Source of the DNA: Amycolatopsis circi
GTDB lineage: Bacteria > Actinomycetota > Actinomycetes > Mycobacteriales > Pseudonocardiaceae
DNA length: 64,000 bases
Reading direction: 5' to 3'
Assembly (NCBI RefSeq): GCF_003385235.1
Contig: NZ_PQIA01000009.1
Coordinates: 1-64,000, forward strand
Part shown: positions 42,396-49,884 of the stretch, piece after piece
How positions within the stretch are numbered: the stretch's first letter is position 1
Layout of the letters: each line of letters begins with the position of its first letter
Made by a program: the position numbers and the translations under genes
The notes under the pieces: generated by a model
Databases searched by the model: none
Told to the model about the DNA's origin: nothing
What the model saw: only the letters and a program-made list of their open reading frames with translations

Positions 42396-42434
42396 GTCAG
42401 CACAATTGGCTTCGGGGTGCCCCACCGCACCAAG

Positions 42435-42459
42435 GTCCGTGAGGGGAACCCTCACGGAC
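42435..42459. repeat. Family A palindrome, short form
   Basis: GTCCGTGAGGG, loop GAA, CCCTCACGGAC. It begins at the edge of the composite palindrome and contains the TGA stop (42452-42454) of the vWA gene. Confidence 0.85.
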
Positions 42460-43207
42460 GGTCCAACAGCGTAGCTAGTGCGGCGGGGGCGGCCGCGGCT
42501 CCAGTGAGCGGGTGCCAGCGCGCACCTGATTCCCTGGCGAAGCGTTCCGCTTCCTCACAGTCTTCAGCCGGGGCCAAAATCAGCAGTTCCTCGCATGCGC
42601 GAGCGGCGGGCAGCGGATCCTGGTCGTCCGTAGCTCGGCAATCCGACAGCAGTAGAACCGTTTTTCGGGCCGCCCTTGACGAAGTCAGTTGCTCATTCGC
42701 CTTCCGCAGAGCCGCCGCCAATGCGGTAACTCCGTGTCCTCGCAGCGACAACACCGAATCCACCACCGCTGCCTTCGGCCGAGAAGACCGCATCGGGCGG
42801 ATTACCTCTGCGGTCCGGGCGAAGGACACCACCGCGTGTTCCACCGGGGCTCGCCACGAACACGCTGCCGCGGTAAGCGCCGCCGCGGCTAAGCGGGCTC
42901 CGGTCATTGAACCGCTAGTGTCAATTACCAAGCATAGGGCCAATTCTGGTCGTGCCCACCGTCGCGACACCAGGTCGTCCAGCGCTGGCACACCGCCTAC
43001 TGCAGCCGCGTCTACCAAGGCAGGCAGTGAGCGGTCTAGGTCTAGTTCGCCGCCTCGGTCGGCTCGGTCGCGGCGTAGTTTTCCTACGCCGCGGGCGCGC
43101 GCGACGCCGCGCCGGGCGACGTCGATCATCAGGCGACGGGCCAAGCCTCGGGCGGCTGCGCGCAGAGACTCGTCGGTGGCTTTGCTCATCTCGACCAGCA
43201 AGGCCAT
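42452..43207 (-). CDS. vWA-domain protein (MoxR partner), start unresolved
   Basis: At least 251 residues with a von Willebrand A domain: LCLVIDTSGSMTGARL is the metal-binding MIDAS motif (DxSxS), with later Thr in HGVTALAAAL and Asp in LLLSDCRATDD. The same frame stays open upstream to 43402 and reads like conserved N-terminal sequence (SRFAEISPEVGVLDEEAF), but has no ATG, GTG or TTG; only CTG (43306, 43258) occurs. So the true start may be CTG, or the protein may come from a -1 frameshift out of the MoxR gene; 43207 is the first standard start. MoxR-vWA pairs act as chaperones for metalloenzymes. The stop lies in a family A repeat. Confidence 0.8.
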   Translation of the reverse strand: MALLVEMSKATDESLRAAARGLARRLMIDVARRGVARARGVGKLRRDRADRGGELDLDRSLPALVDAAAVGGVPALDDLVSRRWARPELALCLVIDTSGSMTGARLAAAALTAAACSWRAPVEHAVVSFARTAEVIRPMRSSRPKAAVVDSVLSLRGHGVTALAAALRKANEQLTSSRAARKTVLLLSDCRATDDQDPLPAARACEELLILAPAEDCEEAERFARESGARWHPLTGAAAAPAALATLLDRP

Positions 43208-43383
43208 TGCCTCGTCGGCGTCCTCGCGGAAGGCCGCGCTGAAGGCTTCTTCGTCCAGTACGCCGACTTCGGGCGAGATTTCTGCGAAGCGGCTGTTGCG
43301 TGACAGTTCGGAGCGTGGTGTGGTGCTGCTCCGTGCTGAGCCTGGCCGGGGTGACCGCTGCTGTTGGCCCGCCGGTGGCGGGC

Positions 43384-44331
43384 TTAGGCTTCCCCCGGCG
43401 GGTCACCGTCCTTCGAATCCGGTGGAGGGGATTCCGCGCCAAAGACTGCCACATACAGTTCATCGATCACTGATTCCGCCGTACGCCCGCTGGATTCGTG
43501 CAGGGCGATCCGGCCGGACAAGGCGGCCAGTGCGGCGTCGTGGCCGATTCGCCAGTCCGTGGTCGAGGCGCCGCGGATGCGGGCCAAGGAAACTGCCAGG
43601 CGTACCACGTCGATCGCGCCGCGCACTGAGGAGCCGACTCGCACATCGGCATGTTCGCGGGTGCGGCGTACCAGATCTACTACGTGGTCTCGCCATTCGG
43701 AGGGCACCGAAGGGCTGCGGCGGCCGACGATGTCGGCTTCCTCGTCCTGGCTTTGGTAGCCCATGACGATTCGGCAGACTCGATCGTAAATCGCCGAGGA
43801 GATTCGGGCGGTGCCGACTGCGTCGAACGGGTTCATCGCGGCTACTAAACGGAATCCGTCCGCTGCGCGTACTCGGCCTAGGCGGGGGACGTGCAGTTCG
43901 GCTTCGGACATGACGGTGATCAGGACGTTGAGGGTTTCCTCCGGGATTCGGTTGACCTCCTCGACGTACAGCAGGCCGCCGGTGCGCAGCGCTTCGATCA
44001 GCGGACCGTCCACAAAGGTCTCTGGTACGTAGCCTTCGGCCAGTACCCGCGAAGGGTCGAACTGTCCGACCAGGCGGGCAGGGGTCAGTTCGGCGTTGCC
44101 CTCGACGAACACGAACGGTGAGCCGCCTGCTTCCGCGACTGCGCGCAGCAGCGTGGTTTTGCCGGTGCCTGGCGGGCCTTCGAGCACGACGTGTGCGCCG
44201 CAGTCGAGTCCGGCCAGCAGCAGTTCGATTTCGCGGCGGCGGCCGACTACGTCCGCGGTCAACAGGGGAACCGCGGACTGCGGACCGGAAACCGGCCCGC
44301 AGTCCGCCGACAAAGCTGACACGGCCGTCAC
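43384..44331 (-). CDS. MoxR-family AAA+ ATPase
   Basis: A 315-residue ATPase with Walker A GPPGTGKT at 52-59, Walker B LLYVEEVNRIP, sensor 1 in VAAMNPFD and a C-terminal lid (VVDLVRRTREH). MoxR proteins help insert metals or cofactors or activate enzymes such as methanol dehydrogenase. The GTG start overlaps the alcohol dehydrogenase stop (GTGA), so it is coupled to that gene and is probably its activator. The vWA partner follows directly. Confidence 0.92.
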   Translation of the reverse strand: MTAVSALSADCGPVSGPQSAVPLLTADVVGRRREIELLLAGLDCGAHVVLEGPPGTGKTTLLRAVAEAGGSPFVFVEGNAELTPARLVGQFDPSRVLAEGYVPETFVDGPLIEALRTGGLLYVEEVNRIPEETLNVLITVMSEAELHVPRLGRVRAADGFRLVAAMNPFDAVGTARISSAIYDRVCRIVMGYQSQDEEADIVGRRSPSVPSEWRDHVVDLVRRTREHADVRVGSSVRGAIDVVRLAVSLARIRGASTTDWRIGHDAALAALSGRIALHESSGRTAESVIDELYVAVFGAESPPPDSKDGDPPGEA

Positions 44332-45449
44332 GGAGCGTCGTGGACCAGCACGCCGCGCACGTTCCGGCCCTCCAGCAGATCGTCGTACCCCTGGTTGACC
44401 TCGTCCAGGGTGTACGTGCGGGTGATGATCTCGTCCAGCTTCAGGTCCCCGCTCTGGTACAGCCCGAGGATCTTCGGGATGTCCACGGTCGGGTTGCAGT
44501 CGCCGAACAGGCTGCCCTTCACGGTCTTCTTGAACAGCGTCAGGATCGAACCGGGGAGGTTGACGTTGTTGACCGACAGCTTGTTCAGCCCGGTCAGCAC
44601 GATCGTGCCGCCCTTGCCGGTGGCGTTGAACGCGCCGGTCACGATCTCCTCGGTGACGATGCCCGCGGTGACGATCGTCTTGTCCGCGCCGTTGCCGTTG
44701 GTGAACGACTGGGCCAGCTCAGCCGCTTCCTCCGGTGTCGCGACCGCGTGCGTCGCGCCGAGTTCCATCGCCTTTTCGCGCTTGTTCTCCAGCGGGTCCA
44801 GCGCGATCACGTTCTTCGCACCGGCGTAGCGCGCGCCCTGCACCGCATTGATGCCGATGCCGCCGACGCCGGACACGATCACCGTCTCGCCCGGGCGTAC
44901 GTTGGCCGCGTTGACGGCCGAACCCCATCCGGTCGGGACGCCGCAGCCAACCAGCACCGCCTTGTCGAGCGGCAGGTCGTCGTCGACCTTCACGACCGAA
45001 TTCTGGTGAATGGTCGAGTACTGACTGAACGTGCCGAGCATGCACATCGCGCCGTACTGCTTGACCGGGCCGGGGCCGCTGAACGGGAACCGCTCGCCGG
45101 GCAGGTAGCCCTCGAGGATCGTGGCGCCCATGTCGCAGATCGCCTGCTGCCCGGTGGAACACCAGCGGCACACGCCGCAGTTCGGGATGAACGAGCACAC
45201 CACGTGGTCGCCCGGCTTGACGCGGGTGACGCCGACGCCGACGTCCTCGATGATGCCCGCGCCCTCGTGGCCGAGCACCATCGGCAGCCGGGCCTCCAGG
45301 TCGCCGTGCGCGATGTGCACGTCCGAGTGGCACAGTCCGGCGTGCGTGTACCGGATCAGCACTTCGCCGGGGCCGGGGCCTTCGAGGTCGAGTTCGACCA
45401 CCTCGATCGGCTTGCCCACCTCGTAGACGACTGCGGCTTTCGTCTTCAT
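44328..45449 (-). CDS. NDMA-dependent (mycofactocin-type) zinc alcohol dehydrogenase
   Basis: A 373-residue medium-chain dehydrogenase. Catalytic zinc ligands are Cys40 (GLCHSDVH) and His61 (GHEGAG) plus a later Cys in VGCGVPTGWG; structural zinc Cys are in NCGVCRWCSTGQQAIC. The NAD site is VSGVGGIG. Overall it fits the NDMA-dependent alcohol dehydrogenase group (TIGR03989 type), in which NAD is held permanently and mycofactocin is thought to re-oxidise it. It should oxidise an alcohol to an aldehyde, which the ALDH of the same operon would then oxidise. The gene lies 28 bases after the ALDH gene and overlaps MoxR. Confidence 0.9.
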   Translation of the reverse strand: MKTKAAVVYEVGKPIEVVELDLEGPGPGEVLIRYTHAGLCHSDVHIAHGDLEARLPMVLGHEGAGIIEDVGVGVTRVKPGDHVVCSFIPNCGVCRWCSTGQQAICDMGATILEGYLPGERFPFSGPGPVKQYGAMCMLGTFSQYSTIHQNSVVKVDDDLPLDKAVLVGCGVPTGWGSAVNAANVRPGETVIVSGVGGIGINAVQGARYAGAKNVIALDPLENKREKAMELGATHAVATPEEAAELAQSFTNGNGADKTIVTAGIVTEEIVTGAFNATGKGGTIVLTGLNKLSVNNVNLPGSILTLFKKTVKGSLFGDCNPTVDIPKILGLYQSGDLKLDEIITRTYTLDEVNQGYDDLLEGRNVRGVLVHDAP

Positions 45450-45477
45450 CGGGAACTCCTTTGTTCGAGCGGGCGGA

Positions 45478-46977
45478 TCAAAGCGCGATGTTCACGGACT
45501 TGGTCTGGGTGTAGAGGTCGAGCGCGGCCGCGCCCAGCTCCCGGCCCCAGCCGGACTGCTTGTAGCCGCCGAACGGCATCGCCGTGTCGAAGCCGTTGTA
45601 CTGGTTGACCCACACCGAGCCTGCCTTCAACTCCTTGGCAGTACGGTGCGCCTTGGCGACGTCGCGTGTCCAGACCCCGGCGGCCAGTCCGTACTCGCTG
45701 TTGTTGGCCGCGGCGGCCACGCCCTGTTCGGCGTTGAACGGCATGGCCGCCACGACCGGGCCGAAGATTTCTTCCCGGACGATGCTGAATTCCGGTTTGA
45801 CGTCAACGAAAACGGTCGGCTCGATGAAGTATCCGGTGTCGCCCCAGCGTTTTCCGCCGGTGAGCGCGCGGGCGCCGTCGGCGAGCCCCTCGCCGAGATA
45901 GCGCGAAACGCGGTCGAACTGCTCTTGGGAAACCATCGGTCCCAGCTGGGTTTCCGGGTCGAGGCCCGGCCCGATTTTCACCTGGCTCGCCGCCTGCGCG
46001 ACCGCCTGGGTGAACTCCTCGAAGATCGTGTCCTCCACGTACAACCGCGTTCCGGCTACGCAGCACTGGCCGTGGTTGAACATCCACGCGTTCACCGAAC
46101 CCGGCACCGCGAGGTCGAGATCGGCGTCGGCGAACACCACGTTCGGGCTCTTTCCGCCCAGCTCCAGAGAAACCTTTTTCAGATTTCCGCTCGCCGCCTG
46201 GACGATCTTCTTGCCCACCTCGGTCGAACCGGTGAAAGCGACCTTGTCGACGCCGTCATGCGCGGCCAGCGCGGCCCCGGCGTCGCCGAAACCGGTGACG
46301 ATGTTGACCACGCCGGGCGGGAATCCGGCTTCCTCGAACAGTTTGCCCAGCAGCAGCGCGGTCAGCGGCGTCTGCTCGGCGGGCTTGAGCACCACGGCGT
46401 TGCCCGCGGCGAGCGCCGGCGCGATCTTCCACGCGGCCATCAGCAGCGGGAAGTTCCACGGGATGATCTGCCCGCACACGCCGACCGGCTCGCGCAGCGT
46501 GTAGGCGTGGAACTGGGCATCCGGTGCGAACGGCATCGACACGTTTACCGTGCTGCCTTCGATCTTGGTCGCCCAGCCCGCGTAATAGCGGAAGACGTCG
46601 GCGGCCCAGTTCGTGTCGACCGCCGTCGCGATCGCCGCGGACTTGCCGTTGTCGAGCGCTTCCAGCTGGCCGAAGATCTCCGCGCGCTCGGACAGCAGAT
46701 CGCCGATGCGCCAGATCAGCCGTTCGCGCTCGTTCGGCTTCATCGCCGCCCACGGGCCCTCGTCGAACGCCTTGCGCGCGGCGGCGACGGCGCGGTTGAC
46801 GTCCTCGGCCTCGCCGTGCGCGACCTCGGCGATCTTCTCCCCGCTGGCCGGGTCGTAGGTCGGGAACGTCCGGCCCGACGCGGCCGGGACCCAGCGCCCG
46901 CCGATCAAGAGCTCCAGCGGGCCAGAAACAAACTCCTGGACCTGGGTGTGCAGGGGGAATTCCACCGTTGCGGTCAC
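45478..46977 (-). CDS. Aldehyde dehydrogenase of the alcohol-oxidation operon
   Basis: A 499-residue ALDH with PWNFPLLMAAWK, FTGSTEVG, catalytic Glu in LELGGKSPN and nucleophile Cys in NHGQCCVAG. It closely resembles acetaldehyde/betaine-type ALDHs (AcoD, ExaC, ThcA group). I chose the GTG at 46977, since AGGAGG lies seven bases upstream; a GTG at 46992 lies before that site. It is the first gene of the operon ALDH-ADH-MoxR-vWA. The AcoR-like activator gene lies 64 bases upstream on the same strand. Confidence 0.94.
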   Translation of the reverse strand: MTATVEFPLHTQVQEFVSGPLELLIGGRWVPAASGRTFPTYDPASGEKIAEVAHGEAEDVNRAVAAARKAFDEGPWAAMKPNERERLIWRIGDLLSERAEIFGQLEALDNGKSAAIATAVDTNWAADVFRYYAGWATKIEGSTVNVSMPFAPDAQFHAYTLREPVGVCGQIIPWNFPLLMAAWKIAPALAAGNAVVLKPAEQTPLTALLLGKLFEEAGFPPGVVNIVTGFGDAGAALAAHDGVDKVAFTGSTEVGKKIVQAASGNLKKVSLELGGKSPNVVFADADLDLAVPGSVNAWMFNHGQCCVAGTRLYVEDTIFEEFTQAVAQAASQVKIGPGLDPETQLGPMVSQEQFDRVSRYLGEGLADGARALTGGKRWGDTGYFIEPTVFVDVKPEFSIVREEIFGPVVAAMPFNAEQGVAAAANNSEYGLAAGVWTRDVAKAHRTAKELKAGSVWVNQYNGFDTAMPFGGYKQSGWGRELGAAALDLYTQTKSVNIAL

Positions 46978-47040
46978 CTGGCGCCTCCTCACTTCGTTGT
47001 GATGGAGGTCATCGTCACCCGGCGGACCGGGGGCGAAGTG

Positions 47041-48684
47041 TTACAGAAGTGGACAGTCGTCGGTCACGCCCAGCGCCTGCATGCGGCGATAGAGCGTGGT
47101 GCGGCTGATGCCGAGTTCGCGGGCCGCGCGCAGCTTGTTGCCTTCGCTGGCGCGCAACGCCGTGACGATCGCGTTCCGTTCGGCGAGTTCGCGCCCGCCG
47201 AGCTGCCTCGTGCGCGAACTGCCGCGGCACGCGGGCGGCAGTTGCGCGAGGTCGATCACCCCCGTGTACGGGAGGCCGGACACCTCGCGCATCACCGCGC
47301 GGAGTTCGTGCAGGTTGCCCGGCCACGGGTGCGTGCGCAGCGCGGCCAGCGCGGTGCCGGTGAAATGCGGTTTCCGGTCCGGATATTCGTCGCGGAGCAT
47401 CGTTACGGCGATCGCGGGCAGGTCGTCGAGGCGCTCGCGCAGCGGGACGAGGGTGACGGTTTCCGCGCACCTCGCCGCTATCGCTGCGACGGCCGGGGAC
47501 ATCGCGTTCGACGGAACGGAAGTGAGCAGCAACCGGGCCGATTCGGGGTTGTCGAGCGCCTCGCCGACCAACGGGAGCAGGCTCTCCGGGAGCAGGTGGA
47601 CGTCATCCAGGACAACTGCGGTGCGTGGTTGCGCGACGAGGTCAGTGAATCTTGTTGCCCAGGCGCGCGGTTCCTCGCGCAGCGCGGCGGCGTGCAGGAC
47701 GACCGGATCGTCGACGCCAGCTCGCGCGCGGGCCGCGGTGGTCCGGCCGGTGCCCGGTTCGCCCGTGATGAGGATCGAGCGTGCGGGTTTTGTCATGGCG
47801 GGAGCCGGTTTCCGACTGCTGTTCGGGCTCTTCGCGATGCGGAAGACGGCACCGTCCGTCGAACCCTCGACGCGTTCGGCTACGACCGAAAGACTGATTC
47901 CGTCACCCACATCGAGGCGAGTGTCGAATACTCCGCGTTCCGGTACTTGCGGCAACAGCGTGCGCAGCAGGGTCGGATCGGCGGGACGAAGCTGTTCGAT
48001 GCAGGTTTCGTTGGCGAACACGAGGTCCCCGCCGAGCACCGCGACCGGCACGCTGCGGTGGTGCGTGGCCTGCTGGAACGCCAGGAAAAGCCGCCTTTCG
48101 CAGGCGCGGGCGCTCTCCAGCACGAGCTGTTCGATGTCGCCGACGACGCGTTTCACCAGCGGCCCGAACAGCGGGTTGCCGCTGTCGCTCTCGCCGGTGA
48201 TGTCGAGGACGCCCTCGATACGCCCGGTAAGCGGATGCCGGATCGGATGGCCGTAGCAGCTGAACCGCTTCAACGCGTCGGCGTAGTGCTCCTGTCCGTG
48301 GATTTCTACCGCCTGGCGCGATTCGTGCGGCGTGCCCAGCGCGTTCGTGCCGACGCGGCCCTCGCTGAGCTGCGAACCGTGCAGCACGCCGAGGTCCTCC
48401 AGCTGGCGTTGCAGGCCGCGGTCGCCGAACCAGCGGAAGACGAGGCGGCAGTCGCGGTCGGCGAGCAGGATGGAGAACCGGGTGCCGGTGAGCTGCTCGA
48501 CGAGCTGGTCCAGCACCGGACGGGCGGCGGTCATCAGCCGGCTGCGCGGATCGACCTCGGCGATCGAAATCGCGGCCCGGTCCAGCTCCGGCTCCACGCC
48601 GAACAGCCGGGACCGGCGCCACGAATCGGCGATCGGCGGCCGCAGGACGGCGGAGCCCTGCGACGGTATCCCTCCGAGCGACAC
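47041..48684 (-). CDS. AcoR-like GAF/AAA/Fis-HTH activator
   Basis: A 547-residue regulator: an N-terminal V4R/GAF-like sensor (~50-200, SILLADRDCRLVFRW, EGRVGTNALGT), a reduced AAA-like part (~295-470, ITGEPGTGRTTAARA) and a C-terminal Fis-type HTH (GNKLRAARELGISRTTLYRRM). It resembles the sigma-54 activator AcoR but lacks the GAFTGA loop, as do actinobacterial members, which must act with sigma-70-type polymerase. EGRVGTNALGT is the typical GAF motif of this group. It likely activates the downstream ALDH-ADH operon in response to an alcohol or aldehyde. Confidence 0.9.
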   Translation of the reverse strand: MSLGGIPSQGSAVLRPPIADSWRRSRLFGVEPELDRAAISIAEVDPRSRLMTAARPVLDQLVEQLTGTRFSILLADRDCRLVFRWFGDRGLQRQLEDLGVLHGSQLSEGRVGTNALGTPHESRQAVEIHGQEHYADALKRFSCYGHPIRHPLTGRIEGVLDITGESDSGNPLFGPLVKRVVGDIEQLVLESARACERRLFLAFQQATHHRSVPVAVLGGDLVFANETCIEQLRPADPTLLRTLLPQVPERGVFDTRLDVGDGISLSVVAERVEGSTDGAVFRIAKSPNSSRKPAPAMTKPARSILITGEPGTGRTTAARARAGVDDPVVLHAAALREEPRAWATRFTDLVAQPRTAVVLDDVHLLPESLLPLVGEALDNPESARLLLTSVPSNAMSPAVAAIAARCAETVTLVPLRERLDDLPAIAVTMLRDEYPDRKPHFTGTALAALRTHPWPGNLHELRAVMREVSGLPYTGVIDLAQLPPACRGSSRTRQLGGRELAERNAIVTALRASEGNKLRAARELGISRTTLYRRMQALGVTDDCPLL

Positions 48685-48802
48685 TGCTCCTCCCGACTAC
48701 CGGACGGCGACGTAGCGGTTCGTGTGACAGTACCTTCGCGGATCGACAAGTTCCAGACGTGCGTCTTCCGTGTCCTTTGTGGACAATGGTAGGATCGGGT
48801 GA

Positions 48803-49372
48803 ATGCCGCGGCGTTTTCTGATGTTTTTCGTCCTGTTGTTCGGCTGGGCCGAATGGGAACACTGGCGATCCTCGCGCCGCGGAATGGGCGGCCGTCCCGG
48901 GACCGCGGGCACCGGCGAGGCGGTCGTCGTGCTCGGCTACCGCAACGGCGGGTCGCGGGCCAATTTCGTGAACCGCTGGCGAGTGCGAGCGGCAGTACGT
49001 TCCCAGGCGCCCGGACCTTCGCGACTGGTGCTGTGCGGCGGGGCTGTCGGGGGTTCGGAGGCGGAGGCTGTGCTGATGGCGCGGTATGCGCGGGAGCGCG
49101 GTTACCGGGGCGAGCTGACGCTGGAGACAGCGAGCCGGTCGACGTGGGAGAACGTGCTCGGCGCGGTGCCGCTGATCGAGGACGCGGACCGGATCAAGAT
49201 CGTCTCGAATTCCTTGCACGCGGAAAAAGCACGCCACTACCTTCGGCGGCTGCGACCGGACTTGGCGGAGCGGTTGGTGCCCGCGGAGGATTACCGGTTC
49301 GGTGAGCTGCTCGCGGTGAAGCCGGTGCTGGCGGTGATGGGAAAGCAGAGATTGCGAAGGCTGCGGCGGTGA
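48803..49372 (+). CDS. DUF218/YdcF-like protein
   Basis: A 189-residue protein with a short hydrophobic N-terminal segment (FLMFFVLLFGWAEW) and the DUF218 core: AVVVLGYRNGG, LVLCGGAVGGSEAEAVLMARY, LETASRSTWENV and IVSNSLHAEKARHY. DUF218 proteins (YdcF, SanA, ElyC) bind nucleotides or act in envelope maintenance; the precise activity is unclear. The TAGGAT box (48790-48795) upstream of the ATG suggests a very short leader. It stands alone, divergent from the AcoR-like regulator. Confidence 0.85.
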   Translation: MPRRFLMFFVLLFGWAEWEHWRSSRRGMGGRPGTAGTGEAVVVLGYRNGGSRANFVNRWRVRAAVRSQAPGPSRLVLCGGAVGGSEAEAVLMARYARERGYRGELTLETASRSTWENVLGAVPLIEDADRIKIVSNSLHAEKARHYLRRLRPDLAERLVPAEDYRFGELLAVKPVLAVMGKQRLRRLRR

Positions 49373-49830
49373 GCCTGGGTTGCTGTGCGCTCATCGCGGA
49401 ATCGCTGGGAAGCGACAACTCCGCACCGTGGTTGCGGCGAAGCGCGCTCGATCAGCGCTGGCGCTGCCCGAAACGGAAGCCGGGTTCCGCCGCCGTGGCC
49501 GTCTTTTCGCAGCTCGGCGCCTTGCCGCGAAGAGCCGTCGCCCCCGACGATGCCGGAATGCGAGAGCCACGACAGCAGCTGCCCCATCCCGGCCCTAGCT
49601 TGCCCCTGCGACGCAGGGCCGTCGTCCGGCGGAGCCCGCCGACGCCCCAACCCGGCAACAACGGTGCCGGAAAGCGAAACCGCGCCCCTTTCCTGACCAC
49701 AGCTCGCCCCGCACGAGACAGGGCCACCTTCCAGGAAGCCGCCAGCGCCCCAACCGACGGCACCCGGAAGCGGCAGATGCGGCCGCCTACCGCGGCGAAG
49801 CCAACCCGCCTGCGGCCGGGCAGGCGCTCC
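49373..49830. other. Intergenic region with degenerate ~100-bp repeats
   Basis: A ~460-base stretch of GC-rich sequence without a supported gene. Blocks near 49537 (GCCGTCGCCCCCGACGATGC), 49637 (GCCGACGCCCCAACCCGGCA) and 49740 (GCCAGCGCCCCAACCGACGG) recur at ~100-base spacing, each followed by a CCGGAA(A/T)GCG-like motif. It looks like a decayed tandem repeat. The longest frames are Arg/Pro-rich and lack any family pattern. Confidence 0.6.
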
Positions 49831-49884
49831 GGGCCTCGTGAGTGGCGATCCCGGTTCTAACCGGGATCGCCACTCACGAGGCCC
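49831..49884. repeat. Family B palindrome (CGTGAGTGG type), longest copy
   Basis: Exact 26-bp arms (GGGCCTCGTGAGTGGCGATC...) with a two-base CT loop. It lies downstream of the DUF218 gene and contains the TGA stop (49874-49876) of the convergent TetR-MarR gene. Confidence 0.88.

Larger units (their letters stand above)
41960..42433. repeat. Composite ~470-bp near-palindrome with nested hairpins
   Basis: The two halves mirror each other about 42200. GTGGGGCACCCCGAAG at 41971 is matched by its complement at 42410-42425. Further matches include GGTCTG(A/G)GG outer arms of family C, GGCTTCGTATCGGGGTGC (~42063) against its complement near 42320, GGTGCCTCGA (~42095) and GGTTGGGC-type blocks (~42124). 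Inside lie two family C and two family A palindromes, each self-complementary. It fills the space between the convergent MftR-type and vWA genes. No coding gene is supported. Confidence 0.85.

Noticed and set aside
49369-49860. A 163-codon frame after the DUF218 gene
   Set aside because: It is Arg/Pro-rich, overlaps decayed repeats and a palindrome, and has no family pattern or convincing ribosome site.
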